NCBI GenBank assembly: GCA_036258175.1
Contig: DATAEE010000006.1
Coordinates: 11,985-75,984 of the forward strand
Direction: 5' to 3'
Length of the DNA stretch: 64,000 nt
Origin: DATAEE01 sp036258175
Lineage (GTDB): Bacteria; Acidobacteriota; Vicinamibacteria; Vicinamibacterales; 2-12-FULL-66-21
Positions 10,001-17,327 of the stretch are shown one piece after another; the first letter of the stretch is position 1; each line of letters begins with the position of its first letter. The position numbers were made by a program, and so were the translations under genes. The notes beneath the pieces are model-generated. The model saw only the letters and a list, made by a program, of their open reading frames with translations. It was not told the origin of the DNA and did not search any database.

Positions 10001-10321
10001 GGACAGCGCACGTGGGGTGGCCTGGTGGGAATCCTCGGTTTCCCGGTCCTGATGGATGGCGGTGGGATCACCGCGCCCAACCTCGCATTCTGGACGCCGG
10101 AAGACGGATGGGCGGTCGAGAACGAAGGCGTCGGGCCGGACATCGAGATCGAGCAGACCCCGGCCGACGTCATCGCCGGTCGCGATCCACAGCTCGAAAA
10201 GGCGATCGCCGTCGTAATGGACGAGCTCAAGAAAAACCCGGCGGCGAAACCCAAGCGTCCGCCGTACCCGGTGAAGGGGAAGACGCAGAGAGGGACGGTG
10301 ACGACGACGTCGCAGCGGTGA
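7019..10321 (+). CDS. Tricorn-type protease (S41 family) with N-terminal beta-propellers
   Basis: Large serine protease of 1100 residues that trims peptides to small fragments. It starts with a signal peptide (about 1-24), so it is probably periplasmic. TolB/WD-like propeller blades (SPDGALIAF, SPDGKQIAY, SPNSKWIAY) cover about 30-540. A Lys/Glu-rich linker occupies about 544-578. Then come the second propeller, the C1 domain, a PDZ-like region and the C2 core. Candidate catalytic residues are His753/His754 in VGHHNVGGGD, Ser976 in AGSGGD and Glu1036 in NEGVGPD. The position matching the archaeal Ser before the catalytic His seems to be His here. AGAGG lies 6 nt before the ATG. Confidence 0.9.
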   Translation: MTLRALALSVAALAAAGVTIAARAEPTETLLLSQPATDGTQVAFVYAGDLWAARLEGSNVRRLTTDDGVESNPAFSPDGALIAFSAQYEGNTDVYTVPAAGGVPKRLTWHPGADLVQGFTPDGTAVTFTSARTVFTNRHTRLFTVPLDGGFETELPVPHAARATWAPDGRRIAYNPLAPAFLQWKQYRGGRVSRVWLYNTGNHAIEKITQPAGRSNDADPMWVGDKVFFRSDRNGEFNVFSYDIRSKNVSQVTRHEDFPVLSASAGGGKIVYEQDGRIHLLDPATGTSRRLSFTAPADLRETRTRFVKGAKYIRNFSLSPSGARAVFEFRGEIVTVPGEKGDARNLTNTTGAHERWPVWSPDGKQIAYVSDRSGEYALHIAPQDGSAEARTIPLSGAGFYSRLAWSPDGQKIAFEDNSQSIFWLDVKSGAAKKVASARTYSPIDDISFSWSPNSKWIAYTLDTRPLARSVFVHSIDQGKSFEVTDGLSAVSTPVFDRGGNYLYFFGSTDEGPVRDWFAQSNEDMRGTRVIYMLVLRKDVPSPLAKESDEEKGAEKKDAEKKDPEKKEPEKPEASSPKPDEFRIDTDGMEFRILDLPVPGGDYRNLQVGTTGQVYFLKTVDNRTSLQRFELTTRKTEPFLADADDYMVSADGKKLLYRTKTAWSIVATTKKVEPSEGRIATDSIEVRIDPRAEWEQMFDEAWRINRDYFYAPNMHGIDWKAARDKYAAFLPHVATRQDLNRLLQWMSSELAVGHHNVGGGDALTEPKTVPGGLLGADYEIANGRYRFKKVFGGLNWNPQLRSPLTEPGVNARAGEYLLAVNGRDIRPPANVHAPFENTAGKIVSITVGSNPDGADSRVVQVVPVESEAALRNRDWVEGNLRKVDRATGGRVAYVYVPNTTALGHTYFKRYFYPQAHKDALIVDERFNGGGAIADYYIDIMRRPLVSYWAMRYGDDLKTPAASIQGPKAMIIDETAGSGGDLLPWMFRKFSLGPLIGQRTWGGLVGILGFPVLMDGGGITAPNLAFWTPEDGWAVENEGVGPDIEIEQTPADVIAGRDPQLEKAIAVVMDELKKNPAAKPKRPPYPVKGKTQRGTVTTTSQR

Positions 10322-10338
10322 ATCAGTCGGCTGCCGGG

Positions 10339-10467
10339 TAACGGAGGATACGGAGGTATCGGAGATACAACGGAGGAACGGGGTTAACGGAGATTAGGTC
10401 AGTTAGGTTTCGTCCCCGCTGCCTCCGTTCCTCCGTTGTTTCTCCGTTGCCTCCGCAGCCTCCGTTA
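10339..10467. repeat. 43-bp imperfect inverted repeat built of CGGAGG units around a 43-nt centre
   Basis: Left arm 10339-10381 and right arm 10425-10467 are complementary without gaps at 38 of 43 positions; the centre is 10382-10424. Each arm is itself a run of 9-bp units of the form NNNCGGAGG (TAACGGAGG, ATACGGAGG, TATCGGAGA on the left). The element lies between the convergent tricorn and debranching-enzyme genes and could form a long hairpin on either strand, hence a bidirectional terminator or a cruciform. It covers almost the whole 158-bp spacer. Confidence 0.85.
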
Positions 10468-10479
10468 ACTCGACAGCTG

Positions 10480-12642
10480 CTATTTGACGCTAATCACCTC
10501 GACATCCACATCCTGCCGTATCACTGTGACGCCGACATCATCGCGGTGGCCCTCGAAGCGCAGGTCGATCGTGCCTGGGCCGACAGCCAGGCCGCGGACG
10601 GAGACCTCGCGCAGATACTCGGGCAGGCGAGGCTGGTGGAGCGTGATGCGGCGCGCGCCGGCGTCGATTCTCACCCCGAGGCACGCTTCGAGCAGCAGGA
10701 ACACGGCGCCAGCGGACCAGGCTTGCGGTGCGCAGGCGACCGGATACAGGGTCGGCCCTTCATCGGGGCGGCGGTGGAAGCCGCAGAAGAGTTCCGGCAG
10801 CCGGTACGAGCCGACCCACTGGCTGGCATCGAAGAGACCCGTCAGGAGCCGGAGCGCCTCCGCCTTGAACCCGTAACGCGCGAATCCGGCCGCGATGAGC
10901 GCGTTGTCGTGCGGCCAGATCGATCCGTTGTGGTACGACATCGGGTTGTACCGCCGCTCGTCGGCGCCGAGCGTCCGGATTCCCCATCCGCTATACATGG
11001 CTGGACCGACGAGATCGTTCATCAGGCGCGCCGCGCGAGCGGGCGCCGCAATGCCGGAGAAGAGCGCGTGGCCGGCATTCGACGCGCGGACGCGGCAGGG
11101 GCACTTCGATCCATCGAGCGCAAGCGCGTAGGTGGAGAGATCCTCGAGCCAGAACTCCTGCTCGAAGCGCGCGCGAACCGCCTCGGCTTCCGCCCGCAGC
11201 GCGGCGGCGCGGCCGCCGTCACCCAGCCGCTCCGCAAGTATCGCGGCCTGACGCTTCGCGTCGAAGACGTAGCCCTGAATCTCGCACAGCGCGATCGGCG
11301 GGGCCGCGAGCTGCCCATCGTCGTGGAAGATCGCGTCGGCCGAGTCCTTCCATCCCTGATTGACGAGCCCCGTCGAGCTGCGGCGCGCGTACTCGATGAA
11401 CCCGTCGCCGTCGCGGTCGCCGAACCGGTCGATCCACGTCAGCGCCCGATCCAGCGCAGGCCAAATCGATTCGATGAACGACAGGTCGCCGGTGCGCTGG
11501 TAGTACGCGCCAGCGAGGCCGACGAACAGCGGCGTGGCGTCGGCGCTTCCGTAATACCCCGCGAAGGGGACCTCGCCGAGCGTGGCCATCTCGCCTTTCC
11601 TGGTTTCGTGCAGGATCTTTCCCGCCTCCGCGTCAGCCCGCTCGTCGAAGTGATCGGCCTGGGTCGCGGCGAGATACTGGAGCACGCCGCGTGCGAGCGT
11701 CGGCTGGATCCACAGCAGCTCCCGTGCGGTGATGATGCCGTCGCGGCCGAATGGAGTGCTGAACCACGGCACACCCGCGTAGGGATACTGGCCGTGCGGC
11801 GTCTCGGTCACCATCATCCGGAGATCCGACCAGGAACGGTCGAGCCAGGCATTGAACCGCTCGTTGGACGTCCGGATGGCGCACTGCACGCCGAGGTTCA
11901 CGGCGACCGCGCGTTCCGCGGCCGCGTCCGGGACCGTCAGCGGCTGGCGGCGCTCGCGGCCACGCGCGCACAGCACGCTCACCTCGAGGCAGATCGACCC
12001 GCGCGGCTCGAGCTGGAGCGCGTATTGGGCCGACAGCGCGTCCAGCGAATCGGGTGCGGGTGAAAAGAGCAGGGCGGTTCGGCGGATCTCGCGATCGAGG
12101 CCTTCGTATCCCAACTCCACCTGCCCCCGCCCGATGACAGGATCGAGCGTACGGCCGCGGCGCTCGCGCACGGTGCCCCGGACTTCGAAGATGTCAGCGT
12201 AGTCCGCGCCGAACGCGATCCAGACGGGCACAGCGATGGCAGTTTGGGCGTAGTTCCAGATTCGCACCTGCTCGTAGAGACCTTCTTTCCAAAGGAAGCG
12301 CCGCCGGAAGAGGTGGACCGTGTCGCGCGGAAGCACGAGGGCGCCCTCGCGCGTCATGTCCGGATTCGTGAGGTCGGCGCCGAAGCAGTCGTTGTCGGCG
12401 CGCACCCGCGAGCTGAGGAGCAGCGGCCGCTCGGTGCCGAGACGCAGCGTCAGGCGCGACAGATACCGGGTGTCTTCGAAATACAGACCCTGCTCGCCCA
12501 GGCCGGGCCCCTGGATGTCTCCCATCCGATCGAACACGACGAACGTGTCATCCGCCTTCAGAACGCCGGCGGAGTCGGGCGACCGGAGCGCGGTCGCGAG
12601 AATGTAGAAGTGTTCCTGGTGCCGGATGACGTCTTCGGGCAT
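10480..12642 (-). CDS. Amylo-alpha-1,6-glucosidase / glycogen debranching-type glycosidase
   Basis: A 720-residue enzyme with the N-terminal beta-sandwich domain typical of bacterial debranching-enzyme homologues (GLYFEDTRYLSRLTLRLG near residue 40) and a C-terminal (alpha/alpha)6 catalytic barrel. Barrel signatures include GVPWFSTPFGRDGIITARE, CEIQGYVFDAKR and NPMSYHNGSIWPHDNALIA. The expected role is hydrolysis of alpha-1,6 branch points or related oligosaccharides in the cytoplasm; no signal peptide is seen. The frame is open further upstream, but that part only shadows the preceding gene; ATG at 12642 starts 10 bp after the glycosyltransferase stop. It is the last gene of a three-gene operon. 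The exact substrate cannot be read from the sequence. Confidence 0.88.
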   Translation of the reverse strand: MPEDVIRHQEHFYILATALRSPDSAGVLKADDTFVVFDRMGDIQGPGLGEQGLYFEDTRYLSRLTLRLGTERPLLLSSRVRADNDCFGADLTNPDMTREGALVLPRDTVHLFRRRFLWKEGLYEQVRIWNYAQTAIAVPVWIAFGADYADIFEVRGTVRERRGRTLDPVIGRGQVELGYEGLDREIRRTALLFSPAPDSLDALSAQYALQLEPRGSICLEVSVLCARGRERRQPLTVPDAAAERAVAVNLGVQCAIRTSNERFNAWLDRSWSDLRMMVTETPHGQYPYAGVPWFSTPFGRDGIITARELLWIQPTLARGVLQYLAATQADHFDERADAEAGKILHETRKGEMATLGEVPFAGYYGSADATPLFVGLAGAYYQRTGDLSFIESIWPALDRALTWIDRFGDRDGDGFIEYARRSSTGLVNQGWKDSADAIFHDDGQLAAPPIALCEIQGYVFDAKRQAAILAERLGDGGRAAALRAEAEAVRARFEQEFWLEDLSTYALALDGSKCPCRVRASNAGHALFSGIAAPARAARLMNDLVGPAMYSGWGIRTLGADERRYNPMSYHNGSIWPHDNALIAAGFARYGFKAEALRLLTGLFDASQWVGSYRLPELFCGFHRRPDEGPTLYPVACAPQAWSAGAVFLLLEACLGVRIDAGARRITLHQPRLPEYLREVSVRGLAVGPGTIDLRFEGHRDDVGVTVIRQDVDVEVISVK

Positions 12643-12652
12643 GACAGGGCGT

Positions 12653-13702
12653 TCAGAGGCGCGTTGCGAGTGCCTGACCGGCAGCAATCCGGGTTGTCGC
12701 TGCCACCGACGCGTAGACCTTCTCGTATTCCCTGGCCATCCGCTCGACGGAAAACCGCATCTCGACCCGTCGGCGGCAGCGCGCAGCGGGCACGTCGAGC
12801 GCCCGGACCGCGTCGACCATCTCCTCCACCGACTGGCAGACGACCCCGGCATCGCCGACGACTTCGGTCACCGATCCGCCGGCCAGCGCCAGGACGGGCG
12901 TGCCGCACGCCATGGCCTCGATCATAATCAGGCCGAACGGCTCGTTCCACTGGATGGGAAACAGCAGCGCGCGCGCGTTGCCGAGCAGCTCGTTCTTCAT
13001 TTGAAGGTCCGCCTCGCCGACGTACTCGATCGTGCGGCCATCGAGGTGCGGCTTGACCTCGCGCTCCCAGTAATCCGCAAACAACGGCTGGACTTCGCCG
13101 GCGAGCTTGAGCGGGAGCCCGGTGCGGCGGGCGATTTCGATTGCGAGGTGCGGCGCCTTGCACGGCGTCATGCGTCCGAGGAAACAGAGGTAGTCCTGCT
13201 TGCGCTCGACGAACGTGTACTGCGACGCGTCGATACCGTGATAAATCGTCTGGCAACGAGACAGCCGCTCCTGCCGCCGCTGGAAATCGCTGATCGCGAT
13301 GTAGTGCGGGCGGCGGTATCTCGAATACAGCTCCGACAACACGTCGACGTGGGGATGATGCAGGGTGTGAACGAACGGCACGTCGACGAACTCGGAGAAG
13401 TGCAGTGCGGCGACATCGTTCACGTGGATCACATCGCAATGGTCGGCGGCGTCGCGGACCGCCCAGCTCGAGTGCGTGAGATTCTTGAGGCTGGCTCGAT
13501 GCGGATCGTCGATCGGCCAGTCAGCGTCGCGATAAGTCCAGCGCAGCTCGCACGGCACGTGCGAGGCACCGATCGAGTACACGACCGGCTCGTGGCCGAG
13601 CGCGGTGAGCCCCCGAGCGAGCAGCGCGAGGAACAGCTCGGTTCCTCCATACCGGGACGGAGGAACCGCGATGAAGGGCGGGGCAACGAGTGCGACGCGC
13701 AT
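12653..13702 (-). CDS. Glycosyltransferase family 4 (GT-B fold)
   Basis: A 349-residue retaining glycosyltransferase. The N-terminal Rossmann half opens with MRVALVAPPFIAVPPSRYGG and continues with GGTELFLALLARGLTALGHE, the acceptor-side loop typical of GT4. The C-terminal half carries EPFGLIMIEAMACGTPVLAL, which contains the EX7E donor-binding motif, followed by GGSVTEVVGDAG. It sits between an amidohydrolase gene (38 bp upstream) and the debranching-type glycosidase (10 bp downstream), so the pair may make and trim one glycan such as a storage or compatible-solute glucoside. That pathway guess is inference. Confidence 0.9.
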   Translation of the reverse strand: MRVALVAPPFIAVPPSRYGGTELFLALLARGLTALGHEPVVYSIGASHVPCELRWTYRDADWPIDDPHRASLKNLTHSSWAVRDAADHCDVIHVNDVAALHFSEFVDVPFVHTLHHPHVDVLSELYSRYRRPHYIAISDFQRRQERLSRCQTIYHGIDASQYTFVERKQDYLCFLGRMTPCKAPHLAIEIARRTGLPLKLAGEVQPLFADYWEREVKPHLDGRTIEYVGEADLQMKNELLGNARALLFPIQWNEPFGLIMIEAMACGTPVLALAGGSVTEVVGDAGVVCQSVEEMVDAVRALDVPAARCRRRVEMRFSVERMAREYEKVYASVAATTRIAAGQALATRL

Positions 13703-13740
13703 GCCGCAGGGGTTGCAATGCGAGTGCCACGTCGGCCGCG

Positions 13741-14640
13741 TTAATGGTCGGGGCCGAGCGGGAACAGACGATCGAAGTTGCCGCTGAGAATCGCGGCGCG
13801 ATCCGATTCGGCGAGCCCGAGCGTATCGAGCGCGGCCGTTTGCGCATCGTACACGCCGCGCTGCCAGCCGCGCGGGAAAAACGACGAGTCGGTTCCGAAC
13901 AGCAGCCGCGACGATCCCGCCACGTTCAAGGCGTGGCTGAAGACGACCTCCAGCGTGAGCCCCGGGTGATAGCGGATCCAGCCGTTGGAACTGGAAGTGT
14001 CGAGGTACAGGTTCGGCGCGCTGTCGGCTGCCATCAGCGCTTCGCGAAATAACCCGGCGCCGAAGTGCGGAATGATGAACGGCATGGACGGATGCCGCAG
14101 CGCGAGCGCGGCAACGCCGAGCGGATCGGCGAGGCGAAGATCGAATCGACTCGGCAGTCCGAGTTTCTTCCGGACGCCGACCGAGAGCACACCGCAGTGA
14201 ACGAACACGGCCGCTTTGTGCGCTTCCGCCCGCCCCACGATGGCTCCCACTCTCTCATCGTCCAACTCGTACCGGTGCATCGCTGGAAAGAGACACGCGG
14301 CACGCAGATGCATCTCCGTGAACGCGCGGTCCGCGCGCGACGCGGCATCGGGCGCCGTGGGATCGACCATGAAGAATCCGACGAACCGTGAGGGATGACG
14401 CCTGACGGCGGCGGCGACAGATGCTTCGTCGCCCGGCATGCTGGCGATCAGCGCGGCGCGGCCGACGCCGTGGCGATTGAGCTCGGTCAGCCATCGCTCC
14501 GCGAGCGTCTCGTCGGTGCCGGGCGCATCCCATCCCAATCGTGCGGGGAGGTCGACAGGCGGGTTCGGCACGTCCTTCAGGTCGCGCGCCAGCGTCGCAA
14601 AAAAATGTGACGAGAAGAAGTGGCAGTGCGCGTCGTTCAT
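13741..14640 (-). CDS. Amidohydrolase family protein (metal-dependent TIM barrel)
   Basis: A 299-residue amidohydrolase-2 type enzyme. The N-terminal metal-binding HxH is seen as MNDAHCHFF (His5, His7). Further landmarks are FVHCGVLS, MPFIIPHFGAG (barrel His), NLYLDTSSSNGW and LLFGTDSSFFPRGW (the C-terminal Asp ligand). The family hydrolyses or decarboxylates small ring or ester substrates; the substrate here is unknown. The start ATG at 14640 has no Shine-Dalgarno sequence, and a TATCGT box ends 7 nt upstream, so the mRNA may be leaderless. It is divergent from the racemase gene with only 20 bp between start codons. Confidence 0.85.
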   Translation of the reverse strand: MNDAHCHFFSSHFFATLARDLKDVPNPPVDLPARLGWDAPGTDETLAERWLTELNRHGVGRAALIASMPGDEASVAAAVRRHPSRFVGFFMVDPTAPDAASRADRAFTEMHLRAACLFPAMHRYELDDERVGAIVGRAEAHKAAVFVHCGVLSVGVRKKLGLPSRFDLRLADPLGVAALALRHPSMPFIIPHFGAGLFREALMAADSAPNLYLDTSSSNGWIRYHPGLTLEVVFSHALNVAGSSRLLFGTDSSFFPRGWQRGVYDAQTAALDTLGLAESDRAAILSGNFDRLFPLGPDH

Positions 14641-14646
14641 CTTGAG

Positions 14647-14653
14647 TACGATA
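14647..14653. promoter_or_regulatory. Shared symmetric -10 box TACGATA for a divergent pair
   Basis: Plus strand reads TACGAT (14647-14652), 8 nt before the ATG at 14661; minus strand reads TATCGT, 7 nt before the ATG at 14640. Neither start has a Shine-Dalgarno. Both transcripts would begin at or within a few nt of the start codon. Confidence 0.55.
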
Positions 14654-14660
14654 TCCGATC

Positions 14661-15368
14661 ATGGCTCAACACATCGGAATCGTCGCCTGCTCAGCCGAGG
14701 GCGCGGCGCTCTGCTATCGGACCATATGCGTCGAGGGTGCGGAGCTCCTCGGTCCCCACGCCCATCCCGAGGTGTCGATGCACACGCATGCGCTGGCCGA
14801 GTACGTGAAGTGCATCGATCGCAGCGACTGGCCCGGCGTGGGTGAGCTGATGCTCTCCTCCGCACAGAAGCTCGCGGCCATCGGGGCCGATTTTCTGATT
14901 TGCCCCGACAACACAATCCATCAAGCCCTTCCTCGTGTTGAGCCGCGATCGCCGCTGCCCTGGCTCCATATCGCGGAGGTGGTCGCCGACGAGGCCGCCG
15001 CGCGAGGTTTCCGGCGCGTCGGTGTGACAGGCACGCGCTGGCTCGTTCAGAGCGAGGTGTATCCGGACAAGTTGACGGCGCGCGGAGTGAAGTACCTGAC
15101 GCCGACTGCTGCCGAGCGTGAGGAGATCAACCGCATCATCATGGATGAACTGGTGAAGGGCCTGTTCAAGCCGACGGCGGTCTCGTACTTTCAGCGCGTC
15201 TTCGGGCGCATGAAGGGTGAAGGCTGCGATGCGGTGATTCTTGGCTGCACCGAGATCCCGCTGATCATGAACGACTCGAATTCGCCGTTGCCGACACTCG
15301 ATTCGACTCGTTTGCTGGCGCGCGCGGCGCTGCGACGCGCGGTGCAGAGCGCGACGGCGAGAACGTGA
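14661..15368 (+). CDS. Aspartate/glutamate racemase family protein
   Basis: A cofactor-independent racemase of 235 residues acting through two cysteines. Both catalytic segments are visible: FLICPDNTIHQA (first Cys, with the typical D/N-T following) and GCTEIPLIM (second Cys). Length fits the Asp racemase/hydantoin racemase superfamily (about 230). No signal peptide. It may act on D-Asp or D-Glu, but related members are isomerases of other acids. The start has no Shine-Dalgarno and is preceded by TACGAT, so it appears leaderless. The amidohydrolase gene diverges from the same spacer. Confidence 0.88.
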   Translation: MAQHIGIVACSAEGAALCYRTICVEGAELLGPHAHPEVSMHTHALAEYVKCIDRSDWPGVGELMLSSAQKLAAIGADFLICPDNTIHQALPRVEPRSPLPWLHIAEVVADEAAARGFRRVGVTGTRWLVQSEVYPDKLTARGVKYLTPTAAEREEINRIIMDELVKGLFKPTAVSYFQRVFGRMKGEGCDAVILGCTEIPLIMNDSNSPLPTLDSTRLLARAALRRAVQSATART

Positions 15369-15410
15369 GTCTCGTCGGCGGCGTCGCGCACGCGCGTTGG
15401 CACCGATGTT

Positions 15411-15941
15411 GTGCCAATATTCAACTCGGTCCGGGCCTCGAACGTGTCCTTCGCAGTCGGCGATCTCCTGACGCTCCCCGCGGCGCGATACGACGCGATC
15501 CTCTGTCGCGGCGTTCTAAATGACTGGATCGACGATGACGACCGTGAGCAAGCGTTCGTGACGTTCGGCCGGGCGCTTCGGCCGCAGGGCGTGCTGATCC
15601 TGGACGTGCGTGAGTGGGAGGCGTCCGCGGAGCGCAAAGCGCGCGAACCGCTGTTCAGAAAGAGCGTCGACACGGATCGCGGCAAGCTCACGTTCACGAG
15701 CGTGACGACCGTCGATACGGACAACCGCCTGCTTCTCTTGTCCGAACGACACACCGTCATAGACGCCGCGCACGAGCGCTCGGCGGAGTATCAGTTCGCG
15801 ATGCGATGCTGGACGCGCGCCGAACTGGCGGCCCGGCTCATGAAAGGCGGCTTCGGCCGGACGACGTACTTGGGGGCGTACGACGCCACGGTAGCAGCCG
15901 GTGAAACAGATCGTCTCGTCGCCGTCGCTCAACTCTGCTAG
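15411..15941 (+). CDS. N-terminally truncated class I SAM methyltransferase-like protein
   Basis: The 176-residue frame starts at a GTG and begins in mid-fold: SNVSFAVGDLLTLPAARYD matches motif II/III of class I methyltransferases, and DAILCRGVLNDW, ALRPQGVLILDVREWE match motifs IV and V. The SAM-binding glycine motif I that should stand about 40-50 residues earlier is absent. No in-frame sequence upstream restores it: the frame is closed by TGA at 15366-15368, shared with the racemase stop, and the 42 nt in between do not encode it. It is therefore probably inactive, a remnant, or needs a partner. The end overlaps the pyrophosphatase leader region. Confidence 0.6.
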   Translation: MPIFNSVRASNVSFAVGDLLTLPAARYDAILCRGVLNDWIDDDDREQAFVTFGRALRPQGVLILDVREWEASAERKAREPLFRKSVDTDRGKLTFTSVTTVDTDNRLLLLSERHTVIDAAHERSAEYQFAMRCWTRAELAARLMKGGFGRTTYLGAYDATVAAGETDRLVAVAQLC

Positions 15942-15944
15942 GGT
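15939..15944 (+). promoter_or_regulatory. Candidate -10 TAGGGT, with extended TG, for the pyrophosphatase gene
   Basis: TAGGGT is preceded by TG one base upstream (TGCTAGGGT) and ends 10 nt before the ATG at 15955. It overlaps the stop codon of the preceding frame. Weak by consensus. Confidence 0.35.
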
Positions 15945-15954
15945 GGCGCGTGAC

Positions 15955-16632
15955 ATGCCGACCCGAAGCCGACTACGGACCCCGAGGCGTCAGCCGACCA
16001 TCGATTCAGCCGCGGTGAATTTCTTCAGGCCCCATCCCTGGCATGGCCTCGAGGTGGGCCCGGATCCACCGGAAGTCCTCAACGCGTACATCGAGATCAC
16101 GCCCTTCGACCTCATGAAGTACGAAGTCGACAAAGTGTCTGGATACCTTCGCGTCGATCGACCTCAGCGCTCGTCGTCCCAACATCCAACGTTGTACGGA
16201 TTCGTCCCGCGGACCTACTGTGACGAACGCGTGCGGAGGCTCGCACCTGGCGCGAGACGCGGCGACGGCGACCCGCTCGACATCTGCGTCCTCAGCGAAC
16301 GCGCGATCGCGCGCACCGAGATCATCGTCCGGTCCAGGGTCATCGGAGGTCTCCAGATGATCGATGGCGGAGACGCGGATGACAAGATCATCAGCGTCCT
16401 GGACAACGACTACGTGTGGGGCGGCGTCCGCGACATCCGCGACGCGCCGTCAGTGCTCGTCGAGCGCCTGCAGCACTACTTCCTGACTTACAAGCTCGTG
16501 CCGGGCCAAAGGGCGACGGCCCGCATCGGAAAGGTGTATGGACGCGTCCATGCGTTCAAAGTCGTCCGGGCAGCGATGGCCGACTACGCCGACCACTTCG
16601 CGCGAGAGGTCCATCAGCCTGTGAACCGATAG
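15955..16632 (+). CDS. ppa: Inorganic pyrophosphatase (family I)
   Basis: Hydrolyses PPi to two phosphates with Mg2+ in the cytoplasm, pulling biosynthetic reactions forward. The 225-residue product contains the family I signature DGDPLDICVL (Asp ligands at 104-109), the conserved YGFVPRTYC before it, DNDYVWGGVRDI in place of the usual second acidic stretch, and HYFLTYKLVPG. It is longer than E. coli Ppa (about 175) because of an N-terminal extension of about 25 basic residues and extra loops. The ATG at 15955 is preferred over a GTG at 15901, which would lie inside the preceding frame. Its 3' end overlaps the convergent response regulator by 19 bp. Confidence 0.88.
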   Translation: MPTRSRLRTPRRQPTIDSAAVNFFRPHPWHGLEVGPDPPEVLNAYIEITPFDLMKYEVDKVSGYLRVDRPQRSSSQHPTLYGFVPRTYCDERVRRLAPGARRGDGDPLDICVLSERAIARTEIIVRSRVIGGLQMIDGGDADDKIISVLDNDYVWGGVRDIRDAPSVLVERLQHYFLTYKLVPGQRATARIGKVYGRVHAFKVVRAAMADYADHFAREVHQPVNR

Positions 16633-17300
16633 CCGATCCCATGCACCGTCAGAATGAACTGCGGCCGCTTCGGGTTCGCCTCGACCTTCTGCCGCAGCCA
16701 CGCCACGTGCACGTCCACTGTCCTCGTTGACGGCATCGCGTGATAACCCCACACCTCGTTGAGCAGCTCGTCGCGTGACAGCGCGGCGCCGCGATGCTCG
16801 ATGAAGTAGCGCAGCAGCTGGAATTCACGTGCCGACAGCTCGAGCGCTTGTCCGTCACGTTCGACCTCGGCGCGCCGGAAGTCCACCCGTACGTCGCCGA
16901 ACTGATAGCCGTCCGCGGCCGCCGGCGCGGCAGGTGGCGTTCGTCGCAGCCGCGCCTCGATCCGCGCCACCAGCTCCGCCATCTCGAACGGCTTCGGGAT
17001 GTAGTCGTCCGCGCCGATCTTCAGCCCGACGACGCGGTCGACGAGCTGGCCGCGGGCCGTGAGCATGACGATCGGCGTGTCGATGCCGCGCTGCCGGAGC
17101 GTCTGACAGACGTCGAAGCCGCTCATGCCGGGAAGCATCACGTCGAGGAGCACGAGGTCGAAGCCGCCTTCGGACGCGCGGGCGAGGCCGGCCGCGCCGT
17201 CGCGGACCGACTCGACGTCATAGCCTTCCCCTTTCAGCCGATCGGTGAGCGTCAGGACGAGGCCGGGCTCGTCTTCGACGAGGAGGATGCGTCGATTCAT
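16614..17300 (-). CDS. OmpR/PhoB-family response regulator
   Basis: DNA-binding partner of the kinase gene 27 bp upstream. The 228-residue protein has a receiver with acidic pocket (EDE 9-11), phospho-acceptor Asp53 (LLDVMLPG), Thr81 and Lys103, then a winged-helix domain with LSAREFQLLRYFIEHRG, RTVDVHVAWLRQKVE and the wing FILTVHGIGYRF. The ATG at 17300 starts directly with MNRRILLVEDE; an earlier in-frame start would add a hairpin-encoded tail and is rejected. Kinase before regulator in one transcript suggests a co-regulated pair. A 22-bp-spaced direct repeat in the region upstream of the kinase is a candidate binding site. Confidence 0.93.
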   Translation of the reverse strand: MNRRILLVEDEPGLVLTLTDRLKGEGYDVESVRDGAAGLARASEGGFDLVLLDVMLPGMSGFDVCQTLRQRGIDTPIVMLTARGQLVDRVVGLKIGADDYIPKPFEMAELVARIEARLRRTPPAAPAAADGYQFGDVRVDFRRAEVERDGQALELSAREFQLLRYFIEHRGAALSRDELLNEVWGYHAMPSTRTVDVHVAWLRQKVEANPKRPQFILTVHGIGYRFTG

Positions 17301-17306
17301 TCTTGA

Positions 17307-17321
17307 TGGGGCTCCGCCCCA
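17307..17321. repeat. Small GC hairpin TGGGGC-TCC-GCCCCA between kinase and regulator genes
   Basis: A 6-bp perfect stem with a 3-nt loop fills most of the 27-bp gap between the kinase stop and the regulator start. It could set the kinase:regulator ratio, but this is only an inference from position. Confidence 0.5.
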
Positions 17322-17327
17322 CACCCC

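Noticed and set aside
10447..12063. 538-codon plus-strand frame opposite the debranching enzyme
   Set aside because: Shadow of the glycosidase; its opening part runs through the inverted repeat.
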